Shown here: positions 11,865-25,000 of the stretch, in pieces
How positions within the stretch are numbered: position 1 is the stretch's first letter
Layout of the letters: each line of letters opens with the position of its first letter
Made by a program: the position numbers and the translations under genes
The notes under the pieces: generated by a model
The model's input: the letters and a program-made list of their open reading frames with translations, nothing else
Database searches by the model: none
What the model was told of the DNA's origin: nothing
Assembly (NCBI GenBank): GCA_963576735.1
Contig: OY755190.1
Coordinates: forward strand, 8,797,695 to 8,861,694
Origin: Bedellia somnulentella
Lineage: Eukaryota; Arthropoda; Insecta; Lepidoptera; Bedelliidae
Reading direction: 5' to 3'
Length of the DNA stretch: 64,000 nucleotides

Positions 11865-12123
11865 CATACAATAGATACATACATACATATAATCACGGCT
11901 GTAAATCCCTAGATGGGGTAGCCAGAGCTCAGGAATTAAAAATTCCTCAGCCACTTTTGGAAAGTTAAGTGGGGAAAAGATGTAAAAATAAAGGTTGTTG
12001 GCGATGGGTCTCCAACCTCATAGCCCAAAAATCCCTTAAAAGCCCCAATACCGTTAGTCGCCTCTTACGTACACCCACCGGATGAATTGGGGTAGTGCTA
12101 TTCTAAGCCGACACTACACAGCA
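11865..12123 (-). mobile_element. SINE-A copy with 11-bp target-site duplication
   Basis: Full length, flanked by caaaaattaaa (11854-11864 and 12124-12134). Confidence 0.85.
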
Positions 12124-12965
12124 CAAAAATTAAAGTTAATAGATATTCAGTATAGTTTTCAAACGTGACTAATAGCAAAATATCGTTTAGTCGAAGGCAA
12201 CAATTATTCTAAGAAATCATCACACTCAACTAAAATGATTTCCACTTACACCACAATATATTATTGCGGTATATATAGAATATCAAATATCGCTACAATG
12301 TAATATGTAGGTCAATCTAAAACATGTCACTCTTTTTATAGATGCTATATGTAAATTTGTCAGGTTGTTATTGGACATACAGAAAATGATTGCGTGTTTT
12401 ACGGCACGTACTCATAGTATCAAATTATATTAAATATTTGTGTGAATGCAGTTTTCCTTGTTTGTAATCATTGGACTTTATGGAATCTGAACTGAAAATG
12501 GGTATTGATGCAATGTTTAGCTAGAAATAACTTATAAGCCACATGACATCTTTATACCGGGTAGAAAACCTTATATTAAGATAGGAATTATAATTATATT
12601 ATATTGTAATTACTGTAAGGAATATTTTGTTTATGTGTCTGTTTGGTTTGTAATGAAAAGGTCCCAAAATCAAGAAATAACAGCCATTGTATCAACACGC
12701 AAAATTTCATAAGGGTTAAAAAATAAATTTGAAAAAATAAGTTGAGCGAATCTGGGGCGGACAACTGCCTGGTTTTACTATAAAATATGAATGAATTTCT
12801 TGTATTAATCTGATAATGCCAATTACCCATCTATAACACACAATTTATGAAGTTCTCTAATGCATCTGTTTATTGATGACACCCGAGAGGCTTGACCCTG
12901 TTCATGGTCCAATTTAAAGCATCCTACTCGCTTTTTAAGCTACATTGGTCCCTACGCCGAGAATA

Positions 12966-13144
12966 TACATACAATACTCTCGTCCATAAATCCCAAAAAA
13001 GGGGTAGCCAGAGCTTTAGAGCTAGAAAGTTATCAGCCACATTTGGGAGTTGATAGGGGACAAGATGGTAGAAATAAAGTATCGTTGGTGATGGGTCTCC
13101 AACCGCATCGCCCAAAAACCACTTAAAAAGCCACATACCCTTAT
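12966..13144 (-). mobile_element. SINE-A copy, 5'-truncated and diverged
   Basis: The family 3' part runs from catacaatactctcg to ccacatacccttatg; the first ~70 bp of the element are absent. Confidence 0.7.
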
Positions 13145-13145
13145 G

Positions 13146-15780
13146 CAAATGATGTATTTTATTAACACTATGAACTTGTTAAACACGAATTGCGCAAATC
13201 ATTTTTTAAAGTATCGGGGCAGCATAGACAACAGGGAGCCTACGTTAGTGTCAGGTGGTGGACAAGAGCTCAGCAGCGGGAGAGTAGATAGGAAAGAGGC
13301 AGGTGGATTGCCACGTGCGAAACATATAAGTATATAGTCTGTGTGCACTACATAAGAGTTCACTCGTAACAATAAGTTGCGTACATCATAAACATACTCA
13401 AGCCATTCGTTTTTATTGGAGTAAGCAGACTTTAGATAGATTGTGGTGGGTCCGAGCTTAATTTCTCTTCGTCTTTTTTTCTTCACACTTGGAACGCCTG
13501 TCTTTTTAGCACATTATCTTTTTAATCAGGGCCTCTACTGACAATATCCATATGGGCTCATACAGCTTTCACCAATATTCTTTCATCTATCCTCTAGAAA
13601 GTTGGTTTCTATTTTGAACCGACGACTTTATTTTTAAATAGGTGTGTTTATATTGAAATAAGCTCCTTAACACACTATAAAGACTTGAGAAGTCCTTCTG
13701 CCGAACGAAACCCTTTTGGGGGACTGTGAATTATATCCGTATAATAATCGTCTTAATAGAATTTTTAAAAGCTAATACAAAAAATAAATCCGCGTATGTA
13801 CATGCTATCAAAAGTGCTTAGTACAAAGCTGACCTTCTGTTAGTATTTTATGCAAATTAGTATCGAGTGAATAAAATTTGCCTAGAATTTGTTAATACAG
13901 TACCAAAGTTATCTAGTTGCTGCTAAATTTCAACCGAAGAATTGGAGATAAGTCTGAGTGAGTACACTGTCCTAATAAAACGTGGGTGCCTAGGTATTAG
14001 TACCTCTGGCACCCCTCTGGGGCATGAAAGTTTCTAGTTCCGTAAAACCACAAAATATTAATTTGATCTTTTATTTGGTAAGCTGTTAAGAGAAGAAACA
14101 GATCAAAAGAAGGGTGTCCTTTGATATATTCCAGTTTACAATTTTTGTATCAAAATGGCTCAATTTTCTGAAAATAATATTGGATGTTATTAAGCTCATT
14201 AAAATTTGAGTTTGAGGACATTCACCGTTAATTGAAACATTGTACTATGATTGAAACCCCCTTTATAATTATTTTAATTCCAATGTGAGTTAGTTTAAAA
14301 TTTTGAACGTTTTTACTAAATGTTTTGTGTAAACTATTATTCCGAATAAAATTAATGTTCCTTCTGCGAAATGACCTGGCAACCTTGCCAAGCCGTTTCC
14401 TACACGTGGATATTCTATAGTGGCATAATAACTGAGCGAGACATTTACTCAATAGTTACATAACAGTGTAATGTGCTATTTATTGGATTGGACGGATCTA
14501 GAGTGTGGCTGAATTCTGAGTAGCTAGCAACTACAGATGTCTAGTCCTAATCTATTACGCAAGTTGAAATGGATTTTCTCTATTGAGCCCATCTTTATTG
14601 ATTGAACTAACCCGATATAATATGTTGTGTATTGAGATGAAAATAAAATGTTAATAAAAGAATTCTGTGATTAGTTTTGTTTTGCATAATATTATTTTTG
14701 GATTTGTCTAAATTTTTATCTTATGCATCAGTTACATTACCTAAACAACATTCTCAGTTGCTAAGTTACGTATTGCTATCATTTTAAGGAAGAAATTTAA
14801 TATGAAATCGATTAAACACATATTTTTTTATATTCCTAATAACTCTAAAACTTTTGCCGCTCATTTAAAGGAATAGGGCAATATTCCTAAATTAGATCTT
14901 TCTTACAGGGTTATTAAGTCCAACGCAACTTTATCGATAATGTTCGTTATATGTCTTGCTACCAAGAACTTGTATTTTCATTCTATCATGTTTAATAATA
15001 TAATTAATGTCATTTGTTTAAAATTAAAAACTAATTAAACAAGGCGATGTTGCAAAACTTATTTAAAGGCTTTTAATACAAAAGTTACCAAAGCAGCAAA
15101 GGTTCAGAGGAGGTGGCAAGATAAGATCGCTAGTGGAGCGCATAGCGCGGATGCAGTCGACCTTGGATAGAGGAGCGCCTTGAAGTTTTATATGGACGGC
15201 GTCTCCACTTCCCTTGCTTCTTTTTATTTGACTTTTTTGCCAACAAGTTAAGGCAGTTCTGTATCCGTCTGGTTTGTTGTAAAGCATCAAAACCAATATA
15301 ATACAGCTTTTGAATAATAAAAAAAAACAATACCTATAAACCGGAAATGCAAAAGACTGAAAACTGTATAATTTGTTACTTTGAAATTTTAGATCGTTCG
15401 ATTGTTTACCTTTTGTTTACCCTATTATTATGCGAAAACTAACTCATTTAACTATTTGCCAATCCAAGTATAAAGTGTATTTAGCTCAAATCTGAACTTG
15501 GGAAGTTTAAAAAATTCTATTGCATTATATTATTGCACAACAATGGATACGCATTTTGAAATGATTTCAAACCTTCAACTCACAAAAGCCACACTACTAA
15601 AACGTAAACAGAATCACATGATGAACATTACCTTTAATGTTAGTGCAAAATGGAATTGAGGTCAACCCGCGTCACTCGACTCACCAATCAACAAGGCCGC
15701 CAGCACAGCACGTGGTGCAGTTATTTATGCTGTATCGCTGTATCCAAGTGACGGTACTAACTAACTAAATAGATGCTTAC
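13146..15780. other. Mnt intron, mostly featureless
   Basis: AT-rich. A small repeat C scrap lies at about 13978-14030, and a GC-richer patch at 15085-15250 may be decayed LINE but could not be assigned. Confidence 0.4.
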
Positions 15781-16159
15781 CTAAATACTCTCTGATCCAT
15801 TTCTTCTTTGGAGGAGGCTGTACTTTGTCTTCTTTAACTGGGACGGAAGAAATATGCGAGGTCTTAATATTCGAAGTTGTCGGTTTGATCACTTCGAAGG
15901 CTAAAGGAACTCTAGGTGCTGCACCAAATACCACTTGCTGCGGTTGCAAGTAGTTTATCTGGGAGCTGTTGCAGTGTTTGTAACTTTTCAGTGAGATTGG
16001 AACCAAATCCGCTTTCTCGTATTGGGCGTCCCTGCCGCTGACCGCGAACGTGCCATGGTCCGCGTAAAACTCTCTAGGACCGCTCATCGCGAATACTTCA
16101 GTGCTGCGATAACCGCCAGTCCCGACGTTAACTTCGGGAGCTTCCATTAGTATGCCCAT
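15781..16159 (-). CDS. Mnt: Mnt, first visible coding exon (N-terminal region)
   Basis: This exon encodes 126 residues starting MGILMEAPE and ending PPPKKKWIREYL, then a split codon (G|). The donor reads TTTAG|GTAAGC. The ATG at 16159 follows an in-frame TAG in the upstream leader, so it is the likely start; Met5 (16147) is an alternative. I do not recognise this segment on its own. It is assigned to Mnt because its one-base phase matches the acceptor of the exon at 6924 (G|AG = Glu), and that exon matches in turn the bHLH exon at 2593. No obvious SIN3-interaction motif of the kind known at the N terminus of vertebrate MNT is visible here, so it may lie in another exon or be absent from this isoform. 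The 3' end is basic (PPKKKW). The exon-intron structure is strong; membership in Mnt is inferred. Confidence 0.75.
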
Positions 16160-16379
16160 TCTACTTTGGAACTACACATATGTTAATTACACCTTGGTCC
16201 ACATTTCATAAATATTAGTATTTTTCAAACTGTTCACTGTTTATTTACAAGTTTTTTGTGTCTTTATCACTATATTTTAAGATGTTTTATTGCCGGTTTT
16301 ACTAGTCTTTTTGTTTGGTTTCACTATGATAAAATAAGTAAAGAAGATTAGTTTGGGGGAGTATTGATACAATTCAGTG

Positions 16380-16650
16380 ATGGGAAATTATCGAATAGGT
16401 CGAAGCGAACGAGTCGAGCTGTAATCACTGGGCGATCAGCGAACCGAGTGAGACGTCGTTATCCGTCCGTTCAACAAGTCAGCGCGGAGTAGCGCGTGGA
16501 GCTCGACACGTGCACCCCCCTCTTTCCTCCATCACGTCACGTAACCTCTCCCCGCCCCCCTACTCTTCGCTCATTCGTGTACGGACTGAGAATGCCCGCC
16601 CAGATCCGCTTATCGCTAAGCATGCTTTGCGAGCCTGGTACATGCACCGA
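16380..16650. promoter_or_regulatory. CpG-rich upstream region of Mnt with CACGTG E-box
   Basis: Immediately upstream of the Mnt start the composition changes from AT-rich to CpG-rich, with many cg dinucleotides (gtcgaagcgaacgagtcgag, gagacgtcgtt, gtcagcgcggag). A perfect E-box lies at about 16507 (gacacgtgca), followed by acgtcacgtaacc. This is consistent with a promoter or proximal enhancer. The E-box is the class of site that the Mnt/Max dimer binds. Confidence 0.4.
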
Positions 16651-18549
16651 CTGAATTGGCAGACATTGTGGATTTTTCAATGCGAAAACCAAACAAAACA
16701 AACTTATTTGAAATGTTTTATCGAGAATTCACGTTAGCAAACCGAAATATTGAAAAATAATTGAGTAAATCAAGTCATAAATATATCTTGTACATAAAAA
16801 ACAACGTAAAAAAGGATCAATAACGGAAAAACTTGGTGTTGATGTTGATTTCTTAAATGATTAAAATCAGAACAACAACATTATGCTTCTACTGCCAGGG
16901 GTTAAATAGTTCTAAAAAACAAAGAGAGTGGTCAACCGTAGTTTACTCGAGCACTAGACCATAAAGCACATTACGAGAAAGTAATGTGATCTATGGAAAC
17001 CAAGATGTATGCATGTGTAGTGAAACAAAAATATCGTGACCAAACAATGGCAACTACATTCGCTCGATAGGAGCAAAAAATACACTTCATCTATTCAGTC
17101 TACAGACTAGTCAAGAGTATCGCGACGTCTTCAGCAGTCAACGATAGTGCCAACGTTGTAAAACATCCAGAAGAAACTATTAATTCGACTATATAAGATA
17201 TGGATACATCATTCAATAGATTCAATACTCTTTATCATAAATGTGAAGAATCCCGAAGAAAATGTACGAATGAAATTGAACAAAATCTTTGTAACTCAAG
17301 TAGCACAATCTATTAAAGCGAGCCATTTCAAACACGTCATGCAAAGGTCGGTGTACATGATTACATAAGTCACACAACTGTTTGACACGAGTGCTTTGTT
17401 TTCAATACTGACGACCATTATTTCAACACACCTGAGATTTTTAACCATATCTTCGCATCGAAAGTGGCCGCTTGAATTTTATTATTCAACGAAATTGTAA
17501 AATACTTATTTAAAAATTGAAAAAATATTTTTGTGATTAGTATGGTTACCAGTATCTATAGAAGTAAAATTAACCGATTATAAATTTACTGATGTTTTGT
17601 TCTGCCAGACAAGTTCAGCTCGTGTGAAAAGAATTAATCTGCGATTCTCAAAAAAATTGCAAAAGGGCGGAATATGAATCAAAAAGGTAGAAATAAAATC
17701 TTGTCTGTCCATTATTAAATATTAGCTAGCTTGATAACTAAAATTGATAGACTCTCTTATTTTGCACAACCAACTTTAACACTTCTGGTAAAGTACTAGG
17801 GCAGCATGAACTCTAGGAGTAAGTCCATAATTTTCCATAAAAACAGCAATATTGTCAAGTTATACTGTCTCTTTATCTTTAAGAGTTATGAAGTATTATT
17901 ACCTCAGTTTAATTTCTTTAGTTTATGATAATTTCAAAATGGTATTTCAAAATGTCCGTCAAAAATTTTCGTAATGACAGAGTTAATAATAATAATTTAC
18001 ATGAAAAAACACTCAGTAAGTCAATAACATCGAGCAGCTACGCTAAGTGACAAAAAACGGTTTTTGCAAAACATGAATGGCAATGACAGGCTCATATGCT
18101 GTTCCATAACACTGAATCATAATAAATCTAGTGCAATGTTAAAGATTTGCGCAGAACGGAATATGTAAAGATTGCTGCAATGGAGACTGACACTGATGGA
18201 GAGATTTTGGAAAAAATAAGTGGTTATCATTCAACCTAAAGTCAATAAAAAACAAAATACAATACAATACATTCAACTGATAACAAAATCCTTCATAATT
18301 TATTTTAGACACAAACACACGTTCGATAACAATTGAATATTGATTCAATTTGAAATCTTTCTGTAGAGATAAATATATTTGAAGAAGATTTCAGGATGAC
18401 GAAAAAGGTTTGAAAGTAATATACGTAACATAAGAAACAAGCAAGGACTTTGATAGAAAGTGGATCAAGCGAAGATCAATACCAAACCGAAGGATCTTGT
18501 AAGATTCTTGGTTTCGGAAACGAAAAAAGAGTGTGAAGGGCGTTCGTGC

Positions 18550-19260
18550 GATGCATTTCGGCGTCGATGCAAAAAGGTAGGGGGTTTGCTAATTGGTAGA
18601 GGGCAGGCACGTGGGGCGCGGCAGGTGTCCGACCTCCGGGTCTCCTAGTAGAGGTCGAGCTGATAACGTCCGGCTAGCTGCACTGAAAACCGAGGGGAAC
18701 ACCAACCGAGCACGCGCAGCTCACCGGCGCTCCGGAGACACGATTCACACTAACTGATAGACATGGACCGACCGCGGCGGATCACTGGACACACGAGTTC
18801 AGTCGACGCGAACCGCTCGACGACTAAATCGCACAGACACTCCGTTCCGTACTCCGAGCGACGTAGCGGGAGGAGGGGGAGGGAGGCGACCTCCGGAAGA
18901 GGAGGGGGAGCACGCGGTCGAGCGCGACGCTGCACTCCCGCCCGCACTGCACTCGACGCCGCCCGAAATCGAGGTCGCCCGCCGAACCGCTGCGGAATGT
19001 ACAAACTAAAAAGGCGTGCGTCGAATCCTCGATTCGCGGTGGAGCTGTGATGAAACGGACACATTAGCACGCAGGTGACGTGTCGGTAAGTCGGCCGCGG
19101 CCATGCGGAGTCAGTGAACCTCCTCGGCGACAACCGCCCGACAAGGTGAATGGAACGTTGCAACTGAAAGTGGCCGCCGCCGCTCCGCCGCCGCCGCTGC
19201 CGCTGCCCACTCGTCGCCGCCCCGATCGCCGCGCGTAGGCTCTGATGAGCGCTTACTTTC
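18550..19260. promoter_or_regulatory. CpG island, probable promoter zone
   Basis: About 700 bp of strongly CpG-rich DNA in an AT-rich background. It includes a CACGTG at about 18610, dense gcg/ccg tracts and a (ccg)n-like stretch at 19167-19205. Open frames on both strands here are composition artefacts and none looks like a protein family. A second, shorter GC-rich patch follows at 19790-19950. It may hold the start of Mnt on the minus strand and possibly a divergent transcript on the plus strand. Confidence 0.4.
18725..18755 (-). promoter_or_regulatory. Candidate transcription start and short 5' leader exon of Mnt
   Basis: On the minus strand an arthropod-type initiator (TATCAGTTAG, A+1 near 18755) lies in CpG-rich DNA and is followed about 30 bases later by a good donor (GCGCCG|GTGAGC). 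It faces the Mnt coding start 2.5 kb downstream, where acceptor-like sites (e.g. atatgtgtag) precede the ATG. This would make a non-coding first exon. There is no transcript evidence, and other starts in this GC-rich block are equally possible. Confidence 0.3.
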
Positions 19261-19789
19261 TAATGAAACTTGAATACAGAGATAACATTGCCTACCTACC
19301 TCAGTTAAAAGTTGTTTACTACTAGACCAAATCTTCGCAATCCTATCAGGACTCAAATTTTAAAGAGGATCTCCAATATCATAAATCATTTCCAATAGCA
19401 TGTTATGATGTGTCCTTAAGTAATTTCCGTGTATCACACTGATTTTCCTTCATATTTTGTATAAATGTTACAACTAAAAAGATACCTCATGCTCAAGAAG
19501 ACTCGACTGTGGTCGCATAGATGAGTTAGTATTATCATATCATATGCGATGGAGCTAGAGAGATCGTTTTGCCTCCGCCCACACGTACAATCTACAGACA
19601 CGTGCGATGTGTACCAACTGTAGCTACTTTAGCGTGATAACAAGAAACTCTACAAATAGAAAATGTTTGCTTCACAATATGATAGAGCATCTAAAATTTT
19701 CAAGGCTCAGTAAACGAGCTCGTTAAAACTGAGTAAATGAGACAAAGAATATTTGTGGGGAGTTGTAGGTGTCTCGATTGCACCTTCTC

Positions 19790-19955
19790 GAAGGAGTCAG
19801 TGGGAGCGGGTGCGCGCGGGGGGAGGGGCGCGGGCGGCGTGGTGCACGCATGCTTGCGGCGGCTGACCTTGGCGAGTGCAGCCCGGGGAACTCCACGCAT
19901 GCAGCTCGCACACAGAAGCCCAGGACAAACGTGTTGCGCTCTCCTGTGACCTTGG
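19790..19955. promoter_or_regulatory. Second CpG-rich patch upstream of Mnt
   Basis: A short GC-rich block with repeated gcgcg/ggcgcgg motifs and, on the plus strand, an initiator-like gagtcagtg and a donor-like cttg|gtgaga near 19951. It could be an alternative first exon on either strand. No protein family is recognisable in its open frames. Confidence 0.3.
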
Positions 19956-20857
19956 TGAGAGGCGGCAGGCTAGCTAGTGTGAGTGATCTACCACTCTTGT
20001 TTATCGGGTTGCGATTGCACCTACAATCTATTTCTGGAAACTCGATGCATTGCTGTGTTTACTGACAGTACTGACACTGATAGAATTCACTATGGCTAAA
20101 ATAGAAGGAGAATCGGATGCTCCAGTTCCTATAAGAAATGAATCACGAGAGAGTTAAAATACGTAACGCCTTCCTGTACTTGTCAATGTTAGGAATTAAG
20201 AGACTATTATCGTGGTTTTCGCCGGAAACAGAACAGGTTACGAAGGGTGTGCAGCGACGGATATCAATAATACATCGTGGAGTGGACCATCATACAAAAC
20301 TCTAAAGAATTTAGACACATGATAAAATGTCGTTCCGTTCCTAATCCAATTCCATTTTCATAAAAAGCTTAATTTTTTTGGCAGTATTGCTCGGAAAATT
20401 TACAAATATGCCATAAATATTTAGGTAAAATCTTCAATTATTGTTATATATTTTTTAATAAAGGTAGATGATATAAGATCGTTATGACATAGGTTTAACA
20501 TTCTCCTGCTATGTGAATATTATGGTAAACAATCAAAATATAAATCCAGAATAATCAAACAAAGCAGATGGTGAAAATCTTATAAAAAATATTGTTTGTT
20601 TATTTATATATTACAGTATAACCCGCTTAAGACGATTTCCAAGGGACGTCGTATTATGCGGGATAGGGAAAATAAAACGAATGTACTACATATTATGTAT
20701 TATGTTCATAATATTTGAAATGATGTACATTCAATACATTATTTAAAATAATCACTTATTTCGGTTCGACAGAAAGATTTTAATGCATTAGCAATTAAAG
20801 AATTTCAACATAACAGTTCAATAACAAACTTTTGTAGTGCGTCTTTACTTCAAAGAA

Positions 20858-21127
20858 TCAACATAGCGTTTTAAATCTAGCTGATAATACCTTAGACGCT
20901 TTTTCGCATATTATGGGGCCACTTATGGGCAGTTTTGAACCTCGTGCTTGATGAAGCAATTCCACCAAAACTTTGTATAATTTATCCAACTTTCCCACCA
21001 CCATTTGCTTTTTACTCTGCACACCTCCTAATCTGTATCTTTCTTTAAGGGCGTCCCCGGAAAAATAGGTTGATATTGATTGTTTGGAAATTCTATAAAG
21101 TCTGATTTGATGATATTGATATGACAT
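20858..21127 (-). pseudogene. Pogo-type transposase fragment (HTH_CenpB region)
   Basis: An 89-codon open frame whose middle matches the helix-turn-helix of Tigger/jerky-like transposases (...PISGPIICEKASKVL). The downstream DDE catalytic domain is missing. It is a non-functional remnant inside the element at 20614-22094. Confidence 0.6.
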
Positions 21128-21507
21128 GAATAAAATATATGTTGGTGATTAGTTCATGGTGTTAAAATTTGATGTTTAACATTTTAATAATTTGTTGAAT
21201 AATATGATGAAAAAAATTGAATTGGAACATGCTTTGTTTTCATAAAAACCGTATAGGCTCCACTGGCATAACATACATGTGAACTCATTATGTGTCTATA
21301 TACGCGTAGCTTTAAGATCTGTAACTTTGATGTTTAACTTTTCATTTAAACATTATAGTTATTCAATAAAACTAAATAAACTACATTTATCCTGCGCGCG
21401 CGTTTTTTCCGTCCCTGTCACTCTCAGTAAATTTGACGTAAGAGTGAGCGCAATAGCTGCAAAATGCGGGGAGGCCCTTAATTTCTTCTCTATTCTCTAA
21501 AATCGTA

Positions 21508-21745
21508 CGTAAAGTAGAAGGTAATGTGAGTAGAGGACGACCACGGAGGACACACCTCAACCAAATAGTTTGTGCTAAAAAAGGGCGGCATCCGAAGTAT
21601 GAAGAATAAACGAGCATGTATGAAAAGATTGATTGATGTTAACGAAGCTAGAGAGGTTTGCCAGGATCATACAAAGTGGCGATCAATAGTCTCTGCCTAC
21701 CCCAATGGGAAATAATGGCGTGAGTATATGTATGTATGTATATAA
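21508..21745 (+). mobile_element. RTE LINE 3'-end fragment
   Basis: It encodes remnants of the LINE C terminus (SRGRP, KRACMKRLIDVNEAREVCQD, SAYPNG) and ends ggcgtgagtatatgtatg. It is inserted in the pogo-like element. Confidence 0.8.
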
Positions 21746-22096
21746 CGTAGAAACAGGTAAGTGAAGCTCAGCAGCTAACTGAGTTTGATTTGTTGTTTGT
21801 GACTTATTATCGAAAATGTTTAATATTTCATTATTTTTTTGATGTGACCAATGCCTTTCGCTTAATTGTAGTCATATTGTAACAAACAAATGATGCACTA
21901 CTACAAAACAGTCAAAGCGTACGCGCGACAAGACAAGAAATGACGATCGGGCAGGGGCGTATTAAACGGGAAGACGATCGTATTAAGCGTTAAGAAATGT
22001 ATGAAAATATGTCTCAAGTTGCAGGGACTTGCGTAAAGCGGCGTATTATGCGAGAAATCGTATTAAGCGTAATCGTATTAAACGGGTTCTACGGTA

Positions 22097-25000
22097 TATG
22101 ATTTGATACTTATGATTTGATTGAGTGGGAATTGATGCCTAGACAGACATACAGGTACAAAAGAATACATGTACATATATTTTTTGTGATTAGTGAAATA
22201 AATATTTGTTCAGTGCAATCATAATCTTCCTTGAAGTAAAGTTTCGTAATATTCGTTAACAACAAATACTGGCCTAAGTCAAAACTGTCAACAGTCGATA
22301 AATGTATACATTTTCTCGCAATCTCTTACTTAATGAATATTATTTTCAATTCAAAACGACTTTCGTTCTGCTGAATCTCATCCTAAATAACTGTAAAGTT
22401 TTCATTACCATTCTAAAATATTCCGATAACGTTTTCTTAGGTAAATATCAACAGGCGAATGACCACAGGATGGTATGAATTGAATAAAAAGTTACTGACA
22501 ATAGATAGTCTTTGCTAAGCTCCAAAAGATAGAGCTTAGAGAATAGAACATTATGATAAAGTACGCAATTTTAGCGAAGTCGGGTTCTGCTCTGATGCCG
22601 CTCCTATTCACACACTTGTTGCCCAAGAAAATATTTCCGAAGCAAAAGTGTGTCTCAAGCTCTAGAGTAACAGTTTTTTTTTTTGTTTCTGTCATTCTAA
22701 GTAAGAAAACCCTAAGTCCCTCAGCCTGAACATACTTATGTAAAATAATGAACAATAGTCATATTATTTTTAACCAAATTCAAAAGGAGGTTCTCAGTTC
22801 GATTGTTTGTATGTATGTATGTATGTTTGTCCGAGATTATCTCGCGTTTGGCTAAAGCTATTTGGATGCGGTTTCAGAAAAGTATTTGTTATTTATAAAT
22901 ATATTTTGAAAGACATAAGGACACACTCACTGCATGCAATATTATTTAGTCATGAATTAAATATTGTTGGCCATTTAGATTTGTGTCATCACGCTTTGTA
23001 AAATTCAAATTCTCTATTATAAAAAAAGACAGAATAAATAATATAGGTCAGTAAACTTCTAACACTATAAACCAGTAAATATAATTCCAGACGACCCAAC
23101 AATGGCCAATATCTAGTAGGAAATCTCTTAAGTCAGAAATAATAAAGAAAACATAAAACGGTGCCATACATACATAATAGGTGTTCCTAAACTTGCGCAT
23201 GCGCAATGGCTTTCATAGCCAACTAGGCTATGTCAACATAAAGTCATATAAATATTCTTGATAAAATCGAAAACGAAATTTGAAAAAATGACAGCCTTTT
23301 ACGAAATTATTGTGAGAGTACACTAGCTTTTCTTTTAACACGATGGACTAGATCACTATTTGTTTGAGAGAGAGAAAAGATAGATTCAGTATTATTTAAG
23401 GTGACCAAATACGTTGGGTCATCTTATTTACAGCTGTCACTGTTTCCATATTTAACTGACTATAATTAGACTTAATCTCTACTTGGAATTCAAAAATAAG
23501 AGAATTTATTTATTACTTGATCAAAAGAGTGAATTCTATCTTTACGTAATATTAAGAAAACATATTAGCCTCATTAATTTACATGGGACTATTACGGTAT
23601 CACCTCTTTAGAAACCAAATATATCCCAAAATTTTAATACCAGGTTTCGAATTGAATACTGATTTTCGAAATACATCTAAAATTCAATCGATCCTGTATA
23701 ATTTACTGTCACGGACGGGTAATTTGCACAATTCTGCTTGTATTATTACTAGTTGTTTTATTCTAAGCGCGTCTGAATTTCTTGTTATAAAGGTTCTTCC
23801 GACATTTGGCAATTTAAATAAGCCAATGTTAAAACTACATTTGTTAGATTGGCTAATACGGATTAGGAGAGTATAGATTTCATACCTGTAACCCGGAAAG
23901 GGTAAAAGAAGAAGGTACTATATCTTCTTAAAATCTGCTTTTTTTACTTGGTAATCAGAATACCAAGCCTTTGCCTAGAAATTATATTTTTTATGCTTTT
24001 TGGGTTTGGTTATTAATTTCAAAGTAATCCGTAGAATAATTTGCAGAAATATTTAATCAAATATGGGCTTCAGTACGCCCGACGGCGGCGCGGTGATAAC
24101 AAAAGTTTTGTGTGCGGGACTCAAGTCAATCATTTTCATCGAATACGTGATCATTCTTATTTATACCATCCAAAGTGGAGATAAGAATAAACGGTTTATG
24201 CGCGATTAGGCAAGTTACCGATTCTAAGGCTAGAACAACGGAGGCCCTATCCATCGTTTTTTTTTACTGCAGAGATCCTGCTGTACACAGTAATGGAGTC
24301 AATAAACGGATGTGACCGAAATAAATACTTCACGCCACTACTAAAAATTAATGAATCTGGTATTTATGTGCAAAAAACTGGATGATTGTGTATGTATCTC
24401 TTAGGTTTAGTTACAATCATATTCATAGCATTATATACCATTTGAAAGTGCCTAGCGACTGAATGATACACAGACAACGCCCAGCTGAAAGTACTGACCG
24501 TGAAAGGCTGGAAATTAGGTTCAAGGTTCGTTGGCAAAAAATCTAAGGGAACAAAAAAGCGAATTTATAAAAATCTAAAATATAGAAAACTTGTTGGGCA
24601 TTGGCATTATTCTTAATCAAGTAAGTTCAGAGTGCTTGTGGGCGAATTTATTTACTTCCTTTCCTGACGCAACAATATTGTTTATTAACGTTTATGTAAA
24701 TATTGTCAGTAAATGAATAAAACCACAAATAAAAAACGCAACAAAACAAGTACAACACCAGGCTATCATGAATTGTAAAGACAGTGCGAGGCCGAGCTCG
24801 CTTCCTTTCACCATGCGATGACCTCAGCGAAGCAGTCGCGTCGGAATAAAAAACTGGAATCTGAACTAGCGAACTTTATTTAAAATCATTTTGAATTACA
24901 ATTCTAATAGATCCACTCTATTTTGGTTCAGTCAATATAACGATCAAATATGACGACTGCTAGTAAGGGAAATCCATAAGTAATGCAATATTTCGCTAAA

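Larger units (their letters stand above)
20614..22094 (-). mobile_element. Pogo-like DNA transposon remnant with CENP-B-type HTH
   Basis: The ends are inverted (cagtataacccgcttaagac at 20614; the reverse complement of the other end reads ccgtagaacccgtttaatac at 22094), each next to TA, the target of this superfamily. Inside, minus-strand codons near 20880-21060 read LVELLHQARGSKLPISGPIICEKA, the start of the CENP-B/Tigger DNA-binding domain; the rest of the transposase is lost. Satellite-like motifs (cgtattaagcg, cgtattaaacggg) repeat near the right end. An RTE LINE 3' end has landed inside (21508-21745). Confidence 0.75.

Noticed and set aside
13199..13486. 95-codon minus-strand frame
   Set aside because: Low-complexity, no recognisable family, no splice context, within a Mnt intron.
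18750..19163. Open frames on both strands in CpG-rich DNA
   Set aside because: Arg/Ala/Pro-rich products from GC-rich sequence, overlapping on both strands, with no family resemblance.
19700..20065. Several overlapping open frames upstream of Mnt
   Set aside because: Same composition effect; more likely promoter DNA or non-coding first exon.
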